This document shows positions 39,007-48,633 of a stretch of DNA of 60,101 nt, piece by piece (the first letter of the stretch is position 1; each line of letters opens with the position of its first letter). The notes below the pieces were generated by a model. The model made no database searches. It was not told the origin of the DNA and worked only from the letters and a program-made list of their open reading frames with translations. The DNA comes from a virus. A program made the position numbers and the translations under genes. The stretch spans positions 1 to 60,101 of IMG/VR virus record IMGVR_UViG_3300044970_000208; one strand, given 5' to 3'.

Positions 39007-39309
39007 TCAAGCAGCCCAAGGCGTGCCAGTGGCTGTCACAGGGTTCTTCTGCAACTCAATGTTTTGAGCCAGAGCAGCTTCGGTGGCGTCTTTGTCCACA
39101 CCGCTGTCCCAACACCATTGAAGCACCTCTGCCTCTGTAACGTCTGCGTAGGGCACGGAAGAAGTGCCATCGGCCCACGAGCAGGTCGAATAGGCGGAGG
39201 CCGAGTAGTCTCCATCCACGGCGGTGCAAGTCCAGTGCGCTGTGGTGATGAAGCCGTTGGAGACTTCGTAGTCGGTTTGGGTGATTGCCCAGTTGTATGC
39301 GATGGTCAT
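39007..39309 (-). CDS. DUF7936-like protein, 100 aa
   Basis: MTIAYNWAITQTDYEVSNGF, VTEAEVLQWCWDSGVDKDAT, ELQKNPVTATGTPWA. This family commonly follows tail fibre genes in environmental phages; small beta domain plus helix, function unknown. AAAGGACTCACC RBS. Confidence 0.8.
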   Translation of the reverse strand: MTIAYNWAITQTDYEVSNGFITTAHWTCTAVDGDYSASAYSTCSWADGTSSVPYADVTEAEVLQWCWDSGVDKDATEAALAQNIELQKNPVTATGTPWAA

Positions 39310-39327
39310 GGTGAGTCCTTTTGGGGG

Positions 39328-40872
39328 TTAAATTGAAGTGATAGTTTCCCATGCCGTTGTGTAAACACAGAGCTTTGCAAGGGTTGTGTCATACACCATC
39401 AGGCCAGCAGCAGGAGAGGCAATAGCGTTCTTCTGTGTGGTGGTCATGTTGGGCATCCTCACGCCCTTGGTGGTGCTTTGAGCGTCTAGGATGGCTGATG
39501 CGTTTGGCGAATTCGTCCCAATACCTACGTTGCCGGAGGAGTCGATACGCATGCGCTCTGTGCTGGAGGTTGTATTGGAAAAAGTTAATGCGCCACCGTC
39601 TTCCGAAGTAATGCGGCCTTTTTCGCCACCAGCATTACCCAAAAAAAGAAACGCAGCATTTGTTCCGCTTCCAACCGCGTAAAAAGAACCATACCCAGCA
39701 GACCCTCGGGAGTAGACAATGCAGTTTGTATCAACTACCTCCAGTTTTGAAACCGGGTTACTTACGCCAATACCAACGTTACCGCTGGAGTCGATACGCA
39801 TACGCTCTGAAGCGCCAACACCAAACGAAGTGAAGTTCGCTGCATTTGTATCGTTGTTGTTGATGGCGAGGCCACTACCAATTAGTTTTGCAAAATCAAC
39901 AGTCGTTGTGCCTGAGTTGGCTATGTTTCTGACAATTTGCCTAAAAATTGCGCCGCCGCCCGCTGTTGTATTTACAAAATCAACATAGGTAAACGCAGCT
40001 TGATTTTGTTCGATTTGGAGTTTTGCAGCGGGCGAACTCGTCCCAATACCCAGACCTGTGCTGGTCAGGCGCATACCTTCAACGCCAGCAACCGTTGCTG
40101 CAACATTATCAGCAGCAGGGAAGAAGATACCTGTGTTGGTGTCGCCTGTGGTGGTGATCGCTGGTAATGCCTCTGTGCCAGCCTGAACCGTAGTCACGCC
40201 CGAGGCAGACAGCGTAGTGAATGCGCCTGTGTTGGCCGTTGTAGCGCCCACAGTGCCGTTGATGTTGATGGAGGCAGTACCTGTCAGGTTTGTCACTGTT
40301 CCACTGGATGGCGTGCCAAGAGCGCCACCATTCACTACAGGCGCACCAGCGGTGCCAATGTTTACCGCAAGAGCCGTTGCTACACCTGTTCCAAGGCCTG
40401 ATACGCCCGTACTGATGGGTAGCCCTGTGGCGTTGGTCAGGGTTGCACTGGTGGGTGTTCCAAGAATTGGAGTGACCAGCGTGGGAGAGGTAGACAACAC
40501 CATGCTGCCAGTGCCTGTGACAGCATTGCTCAGAGTCACGCCACCATATGTCAATGCGCCACCAAGCGTAGTTGTCCCTGCAATGTTGGCATTACCAGCC
40601 AACCACAGGTCTTTAAACTTCAACGAGCCAGAGCCAATGTCAACAGTATTGGTAGTCTTTGGAGTGACAGCAGTAGCACCAACTACCACGTCCTGTGTCG
40701 GACCCAACACAAGAATGGGAGCGCCTTCACCAGTGGTGCCGTCATGGTTGTGACCAGTGGAGCTATTGAATGCTGCTTGAATACCATCGAACTCATTGTC
40801 GAGGTCTGCGGCGTTGATGATGTTGCCATCAGCAATGTTATTAGTGGTGTCTGTACGGGTATAGCCTGCCAT
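39328..40872 (-). CDS. Tail fibre protein, 514 aa
   Basis: Starts MAGYTRTDTTNNIADGNIIN, DLDNEFDGIQAAFNSSTGHN (typical fibre N terminus), then Gly/Ala/Thr-rich triple-helix-type sequence and two near-identical SERMRIDSSGNVGIG repeats plus a degenerate third (EGMRLTSTGLGIG). The C terminus (QSTTKGVRMPNMTTTQKNAI) is a common fibre-tip motif. Host-binding fibre. Confidence 0.85.
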   Translation of the reverse strand: MAGYTRTDTTNNIADGNIINAADLDNEFDGIQAAFNSSTGHNHDGTTGEGAPILVLGPTQDVVVGATAVTPKTTNTVDIGSGSLKFKDLWLAGNANIAGTTTLGGALTYGGVTLSNAVTGTGSMVLSTSPTLVTPILGTPTSATLTNATGLPISTGVSGLGTGVATALAVNIGTAGAPVVNGGALGTPSSGTVTNLTGTASININGTVGATTANTGAFTTLSASGVTTVQAGTEALPAITTTGDTNTGIFFPAADNVAATVAGVEGMRLTSTGLGIGTSSPAAKLQIEQNQAAFTYVDFVNTTAGGGAIFRQIVRNIANSGTTTVDFAKLIGSGLAINNNDTNAANFTSFGVGASERMRIDSSGNVGIGVSNPVSKLEVVDTNCIVYSRGSAGYGSFYAVGSGTNAAFLFLGNAGGEKGRITSEDGGALTFSNTTSSTERMRIDSSGNVGIGTNSPNASAILDAQSTTKGVRMPNMTTTQKNAIASPAAGLMVYDTTLAKLCVYTTAWETITSI

Positions 40873-40903
40873 ATGTTTTCCTTAGCTAGTTAGTTATAAC
40901 GCA

Positions 40904-42883
40904 TTAGCGTCTGTCATGTGTACTATATTCAATCGTTGCAGCATCAAGAGAGAACGGTGGGTTCTGACTGTCAGAAACAAACTGAATTGAAACACTAAAG
41001 CCTGAGCCAATTAGTTGTGTCTCAAACTGTTTCGTCAGCTTATTACCATAAACTGTAGTACCATACTTAGCGCCACTGTTGCCATAGAAACCTACAGTGC
41101 CTGTCTCGTTTGACAAGTTGATAGTGGCAGGCTGAATAGACCCTGCGTTGTCAAAGTCAAGCTTCAAGTTGACAGAGGTGGTGACGCCCCCTTGCGGGTC
41201 TGTATAGAGCACCATCTTGTAGAACGTCTTACGCACACGAGGATCATTGATGTAAACAAAAGGTGTAGCAAACGAAGCGACAATGTTAGAGCCGTCAAAG
41301 CTATTACCACTCTCCATCTGATAGACAAAGCCATCACTGTGAGCAAACACCAATGTCTCTGTCTGATTGACATAGTCACCATCACAGACATAGGCTTTGA
41401 TACCAACTGTCTCAGCCCACGACATAACACCAGTGTCGTTGCCGACTGTCTGTGTACCCATGATGCCTTTGGCGCTTGATGTAGACACGCTGCTGTTATA
41501 CCCCAACAAACGGTATTGGCTTTTCTGCTTGATGACACAGCTTGCAAAAGACGAGCTAGATGCAATGAGACTTGTCATCTCCTGTTGAATAGGTTTAGAC
41601 ACCACACCCAAGTTGAAGTCGCCAACACGGTCTGTAGCGCTAAGCAGACGCAATCCTTCAGGACCGAGGAAGATGACATCACCACCAATTTCCTCAACAG
41701 TGTCAGAAGCAACACAGCCTACGTTGCGTGTAATTGGTTGCAGCACAAAGTCTTGTAAGGTGTTGCCTGTCAACTGACTGATGGTTTTATCGGTGAAGAT
41801 GATGAGGCTTTCACGAAACACGATGAGTGCAGTGATTGCTCCCCCAACATTGATGACACCAGCACCGTTGGCAGCAGAAAAGTCAGAGTCGGTGTAAGGT
41901 GCAGTGAAGGTGATGGTTTCACCTTTAGCGAAGAACATCTGATTTTTGTGATAGACAACAAACTCAGCACCAACTACATCAGACGGAGCAGAAGATAACA
42001 CTGTGAAGGTTGTACCATTCCATGTGAAAGGGAAACCATAGCCGTCAACACCTATCACCTTTTCTACAGTGGCAATGCGATACTTAGCCACACGCAACTT
42101 ACCACCATTGGCACGACTGACAGACCTCCATGTAATAGCAGCATTGTCGGCTGGACTAGATGCTAAAGCTGGATAGATCGAAATAGAAGCAGCAGTGGAT
42201 GTGACAGTCGGTACAGCCAATACGGTATACACCAAAGTAACACCAGCGATACTGAAGGTGTCACCAATCTGTGGAACGCTAGTCAGGCCGTCAACAGCCA
42301 ATGTTGTTCCTGTCTGACTACCACCATTGACCAACACAGTGCCATATACAGGCTTGTTGATTTTGGTGTAGCCTGAGCCAGTGGTGGAATAGATGTCACC
42401 GTTGCGATAGGCCAGCACAGTGCTGTTCCAAGCAACAACACCCTTGATAAGTCCTGTATGACTGGTAAAGGTGATGGCTGCTTTGTCGGCAGGGCTAGAC
42501 GCTAACGATGTTGTCAGTGTAAGCGTTGCTTGCTTGTATGTGCTGTTGTAGCTAACACCAGCAGTGGCAATTGTGTAGGTGCCTGTAACACCAGCAATGG
42601 TGAATGTGTCGCCAACTACAGGGGCAGCAAACAAGTTAGAGACAAGCAATGTTGTCCCTGTTTGGCTACCACCTTGTACCAACGGCTCACCATAAGCTGG
42701 AACGAAAGAGCTTGAGTATTTATCAAAACCTTCGATGCGGCGATAACCACCGTCCACTGAAGGCTCAAAGTTTCTTAGCAATCGTGCGCTACCGGGCGCT
42801 TGAGTACCGTGCTGTAGAGGTGACAGATTCGACACCAATCCTCCACGAAACTCGAAAGGATATGTCTGCCATTTATCAGCCAT
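40904..42883 (-). CDS. Tail tubular protein B-like/tail hub protein, 659 aa
   Basis: MADKWQTYPFEFRGGLVSNL, QAPGSARLLRNFEPSVDGGY match the N terminus of podoviral stabilisation/tail-tube B proteins. A domain of about 70 residues is duplicated (68-139 and 184-252; GGSQTGTTL...GDTF(T/S)IAGVT...LASSPAD(K/N)AAIT). Later: GGDVIFLGPEGLRLLSATDR, usual for this family. Start overlaps the tube A stop. Confidence 0.75.
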   Translation of the reverse strand: MADKWQTYPFEFRGGLVSNLSPLQHGTQAPGSARLLRNFEPSVDGGYRRIEGFDKYSSSFVPAYGEPLVQGGSQTGTTLLVSNLFAAPVVGDTFTIAGVTGTYTIATAGVSYNSTYKQATLTLTTSLASSPADKAAITFTSHTGLIKGVVAWNSTVLAYRNGDIYSTTGSGYTKINKPVYGTVLVNGGSQTGTTLAVDGLTSVPQIGDTFSIAGVTLVYTVLAVPTVTSTAASISIYPALASSPADNAAITWRSVSRANGGKLRVAKYRIATVEKVIGVDGYGFPFTWNGTTFTVLSSAPSDVVGAEFVVYHKNQMFFAKGETITFTAPYTDSDFSAANGAGVINVGGAITALIVFRESLIIFTDKTISQLTGNTLQDFVLQPITRNVGCVASDTVEEIGGDVIFLGPEGLRLLSATDRVGDFNLGVVSKPIQQEMTSLIASSSSFASCVIKQKSQYRLLGYNSSVSTSSAKGIMGTQTVGNDTGVMSWAETVGIKAYVCDGDYVNQTETLVFAHSDGFVYQMESGNSFDGSNIVASFATPFVYINDPRVRKTFYKMVLYTDPQGGVTTSVNLKLDFDNAGSIQPATINLSNETGTVGFYGNSGAKYGTTVYGNKLTKQFETQLIGSGFSVSIQFVSDSQNPPFSLDAATIEYSTHDRR

Positions 42884-43605
42884 TACTTGACCCTTTCACC
42901 GAATGCAGAAAACAAGCTTTGGTTAATGGCAGTAGAGCGCATATAGCTGACACGATTGACCAACATAGTACGCATACGTTTAATGCCTTCTTCAAACTTA
43001 CCCTTAGCTAAGTTGGCAGCTTGTTCATTACTACGAAACATGTAGGCGTGATACATAGCACCATCAATGATGACGTGTCTAAAACGCTCAGGAACAGCAG
43101 GAACGTCTGTAGTGTTTATCAAATCAACAGGGACTCGATAATACTCATACACAATTTCATAAGCCTGATCAGGGGCTGGTACAACCAACCACTCCAAACT
43201 AGGTGCATGAACAATATGTTTTGGAATAGTTAACTTAGAAGTGTCTGTTGAATATTCTTGATCAACAGCCCTCTCAAGGTAGTCTTCATATTGCATAATA
43301 GACAGCTTCACTGTGTCATTACCAAGTGTACTGTCAGCTTTGATACGGAAAGTGTCAAAGTCAATGGTGGATGTGTCAGACGGAAAAGCGTAACGAGTGG
43401 TTCCGACTGACAATACATCCTCAGTGATTACATGATTGAAGGGCCAGTCTTGACCAGCATCATAAACATCACGCAATGAAGCGTTAACAGAGTCTTTGAT
43501 TTGTGAATAGAAACCAGAAGTGTTATTGAAATTAGCAGAGGTAAGTTCGACCTCATTGAGTCGTCGATTTACTTCATTAACCAAATCGATATAATTGTAA
43601 GACAT
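42883..43605 (-). CDS. Tail tubular protein A-like/adaptor, 240 aa
   Basis: MSYNYIDLVNEVNRRLNEVE, helical N terminus, then beta-rich KHIVHAPSLEWLVVPAPDQA, YRVPVDLINTTDVPAVPERF, and C-terminal helix. Matches the gp11/head-completion adaptor type that links portal and nozzle in podoviruses. Always adjacent to the tube B gene. Confidence 0.8.
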   Translation of the reverse strand: MSYNYIDLVNEVNRRLNEVELTSANFNNTSGFYSQIKDSVNASLRDVYDAGQDWPFNHVITEDVLSVGTTRYAFPSDTSTIDFDTFRIKADSTLGNDTVKLSIMQYEDYLERAVDQEYSTDTSKLTIPKHIVHAPSLEWLVVPAPDQAYEIVYEYYRVPVDLINTTDVPAVPERFRHVIIDGAMYHAYMFRSNEQAANLAKGKFEEGIKRMRTMLVNRVSYMRSTAINQSLFSAFGERVK

Positions 43606-43606
43606 A

Positions 43607-43924
43607 TTATTGTTCCTTAATTTTCAAACGTACAACACGCTCGGCTATACTATTCCTATTGTCAGTCATTGTACAGTATATCTTATACTCAGCATTATTA
43701 GTACCAAGATTTAAATTGATAGTAGCAACATCACCACTTATAGTCTGCGATACATTCTGAAGACCGTTCACTGTTGTTGCTGGAGAAAACACTGTCTTAA
43801 CACCACTCTCATTATCTACCGACCATACAACTGAAGTGATTGTATTACCCGCCAGATACCTAGACCAATCAACACTATAGTCCAACAACTCATCTTTATC
43901 TTTACTGGGCCATTTGAATGACAT
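43607..43924 (-). CDS. Small Ig-like virion protein, 105 aa
   Basis: MSFKWPSKDKDELLDYSVDW, then beta strands ending AERVVRLKIKEQ. The WPxKDPDExLDYxxDWSxxL...I signature is common in phages for a fibre-adaptor or head-tail accessory. Precedes the tail-tube genes. Confidence 0.75.
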   Translation of the reverse strand: MSFKWPSKDKDELLDYSVDWSRYLAGNTITSVVWSVDNESGVKTVFSPATTVNGLQNVSQTISGDVATINLNLGTNNAEYKIYCTMTDNRNSIAERVVRLKIKEQ

Positions 43925-43938
43925 ATTTATTCCTTAGT

Positions 43939-46900
43939 TTATTCATCAACACTTGTTGTTCGATCATCCGAAGTTGATCGTCTTGACACGTATACTGCTC
44001 TATCTACAACGGACACCAGTCCTGTCCGTTCAGCGGAAACAGACTCTCGTGGAACATACACTGTTCTATTCATGGCAGGTACAACCAATACTCGTTCGCT
44101 AAAAATAGAATATCTAGGTACATACACTGTCCTTTTTCTATTGTATAAATCCTTTACCGCTTCGTAATCGAATCGTATAGTTGTAACAGAAATAGGACCA
44201 AACGTCACAACACTTTGTTCAATAATGTAGGACGCTGCTGTAAATTTACAGGAGTATACATCTGTCACACCTGCACTCTCCGACACAGAAAGTGTAAGAA
44301 TGCGAGCAGCTTGACTGGTGTCTGACATTGATGATGAACCAGCAAACGATGAGTTGTACACGCTACCTGCTGGACTGAACGACTCCACAGCCTGTGCAGT
44401 TTCTGCTGAAGCCGCACTGAATGTACTAGCCACGACTTGGGTTACGTCTGTGCCTTGAGCAAGTTCAGCTATTGTTGGGTTGGCCGTGTAAACATTGGTC
44501 TGGACCTCAAAGGCTGTGGCGGACTCCGCAATGTTCGGGCGTGTTGTGTTCGCGTTGACCACAGAGTCTAGTGCCGTCAGAGCTTCGTTAATTGCGCCCC
44601 CTACTGTTATGAGTGCGTTAGCCACATCAGCACCTGACACTTGCTCAGGGACAACTGCGTTAAACGCGGCAACGGCTGCAAGGACTTCAGAAGCGGTAGT
44701 GGCCTCGGACACCGACAGGTTCAAGATCAGCACCGCAGTAGCAATCTCCTGCGCTGTCGTGGCCTCCGAGATGTTGGATAAGAACAACAACCCGCCAGCG
44801 GCACTGTCCGCTATGGCTGCAAGTTCAGACACCTGCGAACTCAATACTGCTTGAGCCGCAAGCTGCTCAGAGCCTGTGGTCAATTCCGCAATGGTGGCAG
44901 ATAACGTCAGTGCTGCGCTGACAAGTTCAGAAGACGTTGCCGACTCCGCCACCGAAGCGATGAATGCGCGGAAGGCTTCTACGGCATCTGCAACCGTGGC
45001 TGATTCACTAAGAGCGCCAAGGCAGATGAACCCTGCTGCTTGCGCGTCTGCGGCTGTGATGGACTCCGACACACCAATATTTAGCGTGGCAAGGCTGCTC
45101 TGTGCGTCTGCGGATGTAGCTGACTCAATAATGAACACCGAGATGAAGGGAGCCACCACCGTGCCGTTGATGTAACTGACGGACAGATATTCCATCGTCC
45201 CGTCATTGGACAAGAAGTTTAGCCCCGTGTTGTTGCCCGCGTCCGTGGACAATAAGCCCATGTTCCACGCTGTAGGCTTTTGCAAGATGGCCTGAGTCGT
45301 GTTGGTAGAGCCAAGCTGCAACAGGTTACCCAAAGCACCACTGATTGTGAAGCTCGTGAACTCGTTGGTTGTGCCTCCAGTAAACTGGATACGGCCAATG
45401 GCTGTGTTGGTCAGACCTGCGAACTTGTTGGAGCCTGTGACAGTCAGCGTACCTGTACCGCCTTGATTCAGTGTCGGGTAGGTTTGAATGCCACCGCCTG
45501 CAAACGTCTTGGAAGATGCGCTGGTCAGGCTGATCGTGCCTGTGCCTGTGACTGTGAGGTTTGTTGATGTTGCCGCAGACCAAGGCGAAGTTCCTGCAAT
45601 TGTCCAAGTGCCAGAGCCAATTGCAACAGTTCTTGTGGTTGTCGCGCTAGTCGCAACTGAGGCTCCTGAGGAATTTAAAGTTACATTGAACCCGTTTGCG
45701 TCAAAGGTTCCTTGTGAGACTGCAAATACGGATGATGAACATAAAAACGCATCTTGAATTGTTACTGATCCAGAAGGTGTGTTTGTTCTAATGCCTTGAG
45801 TAAACGTCTTGCCAGAACTTGTAATCGTCTGGCTTCCACGCCCAGCAAAAGTCAAATCCCCTGTACCCGTCAGCGTAGTGCCAGTACCGTTGATCCAGTT
45901 GCCGTAGATCGCAGGTGTCTGCGAAACCGTTGCCAACGTCATCGTGTTGCTGGTACGGGCAGACATATCAATCGTGCCAATGTTGTAGGAGACGCTGAAA
46001 CTGGTGGTATTCCCGCTAGATGGATATGGCGTTGGACTAGAAGGGAACACAGCAATATCTTGTGCCAATGGAAACGCAGTGTTATCTGCCGCGCCTCCAT
46101 TAGTGAAAGACCAAGCGGCGTTCCAGTTTGACGATGTGGCATTCCTATAAAACACCGTCTTAGCCGCATCAAACGTAATCCCGCTGTTACCCTTGCAGTC
46201 ACCCAAGCGAGTACCACTAACAGGAGCCGCTGCACCAGCAATGGTGATGTCACGGAAATCAATGTCGGTCAGCGATGCAACAGCAGCGCAGGTCAGTGTG
46301 CGTGTTGTTCCGATGGTGTCTGACCGCACGAACGTCCGCATGGTTGCGTTGGTTCCCGCAGAGAGCGTCAGAGTGCCGTTGATGGTTTGGTTTGAATCAA
46401 CAATAAATGGCTTAATGCCTGCACTGGTACGACCTGTTACGCTCAAATTACGAAATGTGTTTTCGCCAGAAACTTGCTGCTGTGTGGCGTTTGCTCCCGT
46501 AAAACTTACGTCATAGAACGTAAGCCCTGTTGCCGCTACGTTTAAGTTGGGGCTTGTTGCAGATGACAAAACGATGGTTGATGTTCCGGCATTAAACGTC
46601 ATCCCTGTAGTAGTACCGAACTGCACCACAGAACCAGTACCACTCAGCGTCACCGTACTGCTACCCAGATTGATCGTGCGGGTGTTGCTGTTGCTGGACG
46701 ACAGGGCTGTTGCAGTGACGTTGAAGTTGTTGGTGGTGAAAGTCCCGCCAGAAATTGTTATAGAGCCTGATGATGCAAAAGCATCTTGAAGCTCGACTGT
46801 TGGCGAGCCTGTTGAAGATATTTGAATTGGGCCAACAGTTTTGCCGTTGCTTGTTATTTGCAAAGTCCCGGGGCCAACAAAAACCACTGTTCCTGTGTAG

Positions 46901-47175
46901 CTCCAAGTCATTCCTGAGCCGCAAACAAGATTTCCGTATGCTTGAACTTGGCTTGATCCAGCAAACGTCCCTGTAAACCCAGTAAAGTTGAGATTTTTAC
47001 AGGTTGCTGTTGCGGAAACCGTACAAGTCACCACGCCAGACGCACCATCAAAAAACACATCATCAGCAGACGTAGGCACAGTTTCCCCGCCAGCGCCGCC
47101 AGACGAAGCTGCCCACTTAGTACCAGCCGTAGCATCCCAGTTGGCAGTACCCCCAACCCAGTAGCGATCTGGCAT
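43939..47175 (-). CDS. Repetitive beta-helix adhesin/tail protein, 1078 aa
   Basis: N terminus RYWVGGTANWDATAGTKWAA, VPTSADDVFFDGASGVV (about 1-50), then beta-helix-like Ser/Thr/Gly sequence to about 680. Residues about 682-1000 form some fifteen 20-residue repeats of the form SESATxADxxxAxxxxLxxxV. The C terminus has three VYVxRxS units about 22 residues apart (RTVYVPRYS, RTVYVPRES, RAVYVSRRS). Large surface-exposed receptor-binding or decoration protein is likely. Confidence 0.75.
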   Translation of the reverse strand: MPDRYWVGGTANWDATAGTKWAASSGGAGGETVPTSADDVFFDGASGVVTCTVSATATCKNLNFTGFTGTFAGSSQVQAYGNLVCGSGMTWSYTGTVVFVGPGTLQITSNGKTVGPIQISSTGSPTVELQDAFASSGSITISGGTFTTNNFNVTATALSSSNSNTRTINLGSSTVTLSGTGSVVQFGTTTGMTFNAGTSTIVLSSATSPNLNVAATGLTFYDVSFTGANATQQQVSGENTFRNLSVTGRTSAGIKPFIVDSNQTINGTLTLSAGTNATMRTFVRSDTIGTTRTLTCAAVASLTDIDFRDITIAGAAAPVSGTRLGDCKGNSGITFDAAKTVFYRNATSSNWNAAWSFTNGGAADNTAFPLAQDIAVFPSSPTPYPSSGNTTSFSVSYNIGTIDMSARTSNTMTLATVSQTPAIYGNWINGTGTTLTGTGDLTFAGRGSQTITSSGKTFTQGIRTNTPSGSVTIQDAFLCSSSVFAVSQGTFDANGFNVTLNSSGASVATSATTTRTVAIGSGTWTIAGTSPWSAATSTNLTVTGTGTISLTSASSKTFAGGGIQTYPTLNQGGTGTLTVTGSNKFAGLTNTAIGRIQFTGGTTNEFTSFTISGALGNLLQLGSTNTTQAILQKPTAWNMGLLSTDAGNNTGLNFLSNDGTMEYLSVSYINGTVVAPFISVFIIESATSADAQSSLATLNIGVSESITAADAQAAGFICLGALSESATVADAVEAFRAFIASVAESATSSELVSAALTLSATIAELTTGSEQLAAQAVLSSQVSELAAIADSAAGGLLFLSNISEATTAQEIATAVLILNLSVSEATTASEVLAAVAAFNAVVPEQVSGADVANALITVGGAINEALTALDSVVNANTTRPNIAESATAFEVQTNVYTANPTIAELAQGTDVTQVVASTFSAASAETAQAVESFSPAGSVYNSSFAGSSSMSDTSQAARILTLSVSESAGVTDVYSCKFTAASYIIEQSVVTFGPISVTTIRFDYEAVKDLYNRKRTVYVPRYSIFSERVLVVPAMNRTVYVPRESVSAERTGLVSVVDRAVYVSRRSTSDDRTTSVDE

Positions 47176-47177
47176 TT

Positions 47178-47360
47178 TTACACCTCCTCAGTTGGAGGCA
47201 CTTCTTCCACAGGAGGAGCAGTCACCACAGCAATCCAGTTGTCCACACGCTGCTGCTTCATGGCTTGGATTTCTTCATCAGTGAACGCATGGTCGTCAGG
47301 CAGATGCAAGGCATCACGAAATACGCCGTGTGCTGTGTTGAATTCAAAATCAATTTTCAT
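47178..47360 (-). CDS. Small virion-module protein, 60 aa
   Basis: MKIDFEFNTAHGVFRDALHL, PDDHAFTDEEIQAMKQQRVD and a Pro/Glu tail. Common small fibre-associated or chaperone-like ORF. GGAGAATTGAC RBS. Confidence 0.7.
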   Translation of the reverse strand: MKIDFEFNTAHGVFRDALHLPDDHAFTDEEIQAMKQQRVDNWIAVVTAPPVEEVPPTEEV

Positions 47361-47369
47361 GTCAATTCT

Positions 47370-47397
47370 CCAAAAGAAACACCCGCCGTAGCGGGTG
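47370..47397 (-). terminator. Intrinsic terminator (minus strand)
   Basis: Minus-strand CACCCGC-TACG-GCGGGTG followed by TTTCTTTT. Lies after the 192-aa gene. Confidence 0.8.
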
Positions 47398-47424
47398 CTG
47401 CACCAAACTTAGGGTGACACCCAA

Positions 47425-48003
47425 TCAGGCTGCGTCGAGGGAAAATGTATAAACAACATTCAATGTGTCACCACTCACCACCACTCGGTCGCCGGGAGAT
47501 TGAAAGTCCGAAGCAGAGAACAATGTGCCCGATGTGCCAGTGTCCACACTTGCCAAGAACGCTCCAGCAACAGTGCCACCAGCGCCAGTGATGCCAAACG
47601 AGGCAGGAGAAGCTGTGTTGTTGATCACCGATGGATCAGCCGTGGTGGCTGTGCCAAACACAGCAGCTTTGCGGTTGCCAGAGTAGTCAGTGAACTCAGT
47701 CCAACCGGAGTGCGAGGCCAGCGTGTCAGCGGCAGCAATCGTGGTGCCAGAACCGGGGCCTGTGATCAGGCCAATGTACCAAGTGGTGATCTGCGTTGCA
47801 CCATCCAGATAGACCGACACCATGCTTTGCAGGCCTTGGTTAACCACCAAGTTGTGCATCTCCTCTTCCCATTTGACGTGGCCGTCAGCGCCAACGCACT
47901 GAACTTTGTATACGCCGCCAGCCTTAGCCTTAGCTTCTGGCTTAGAGCCACACACAAGTCCTGAAGATACTTTATCAGTGGATTGTGCAAGATTATTGAA
48001 CAT
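47425..48003 (-). CDS. Putative capsid-associated/fibre-like protein, 192 aa
   Basis: MFNNLAQSTDKVSSGLVCGS, VKWEEEMHNLVVNQGLQSMV, TTWYIGLITGPGSG and a Gly/Thr-rich C-terminal beta domain. NLVVNQGL..., then YIGL is common in podovirus structural proteins adjacent to capsid. Bounded by terminators. Confidence 0.7.
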   Translation of the reverse strand: MFNNLAQSTDKVSSGLVCGSKPEAKAKAGGVYKVQCVGADGHVKWEEEMHNLVVNQGLQSMVSVYLDGATQITTWYIGLITGPGSGTTIAAADTLASHSGWTEFTDYSGNRKAAVFGTATTADPSVINNTASPASFGITGAGGTVAGAFLASVDTGTSGTLFSASDFQSPGDRVVVSGDTLNVVYTFSLDAA

Positions 48004-48016
48004 AATGGTTCCTTAT

Positions 48017-48060
48017 ATTATTTAATAACAAAAGGGAGAGCCTCGCGGAAGACCCTCCCT
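48017..48060 (-). terminator. Probable terminator (minus strand)
   Basis: Minus-strand AGGGAG/CTCCCT stem (48033-48038 with 48055-48060) followed by TTTTGTTATT. It follows the 163-aa gene. Confidence 0.6.
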
Positions 48061-48079
48061 CTTGGGTCAGCCTAAAAGA

Positions 48080-48571
48080 TTAGGCCAATTGGTCGCGGTC
48101 AACTTCGTCGGCAGCAATGCGGCCATCGACGTTCATCAACACAGCCCATACACGAGCAACACCAGAAGTAGGTGCAGTGGTGGCAGTGGCAATCAACAAG
48201 TCAATAGTGTCAGCAGTAGCGCCAATCACGACAGGCTGGAAAGCAGCAGCGTTCTGTGCATAAGCACCAGCGGCAGCAGCGTCAGCATCAAAGCCGTCAA
48301 CGAACACGTCAGCGTCAACACCAGTCACGCCCAAATCGAAAGTGGTGTCGTTCGACTCGCCGCCGAGGACGGTAGTGATTTCGATACCAGCATTCAAGAT
48401 GACGGTGTTGGCGGGAACAGAGATGCACTCGATCACGTCAGTAGCAGCCAAGGCAGAACCTTTAGCAGTGGCAGCGGCAGCGAAGTCGATAACTTTATCG
48501 ACAAGGTAAGGCACGGAGCCAGCAGTGCGACCAGCGGTAGCGCCGCCAGCAAGAGTAGTAACAGTAGCCAT
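48080..48571 (-). CDS. Head decoration-like protein, 163 aa
   Basis: Ala/Gly/Thr-rich beta protein: MATVTTLAGGATAGRTAGSV, VIECISVPANTVILNAGIEI, and a C-terminal VARVWAVLMNVDGRI. Directly after the capsid gene and flanked by terminators, consistent with an abundant head fibre or cement protein. Confidence 0.7.
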   Translation of the reverse strand: MATVTTLAGGATAGRTAGSVPYLVDKVIDFAAAATAKGSALAATDVIECISVPANTVILNAGIEITTVLGGESNDTTFDLGVTGVDADVFVDGFDADAAAAGAYAQNAAAFQPVVIGATADTIDLLIATATTAPTSGVARVWAVLMNVDGRIAADEVDRDQLA

Positions 48572-48589
48572 TTTAAATTTCCTTTATGT

Positions 48590-48627
48590 GTAAATATATA
48601 AACGGGGAAGCCTTGTGAGCCTCCCCT
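48590..48627 (-). terminator. Terminator after the capsid gene (minus strand)
   Basis: GGGGAGGC/GCTTCCCC stem (48604-48611, 48619-48626; one G-U) followed by GTTTATATATTT on the minus strand. Confidence 0.75.
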
Positions 48628-48633
48628 GTTTCA

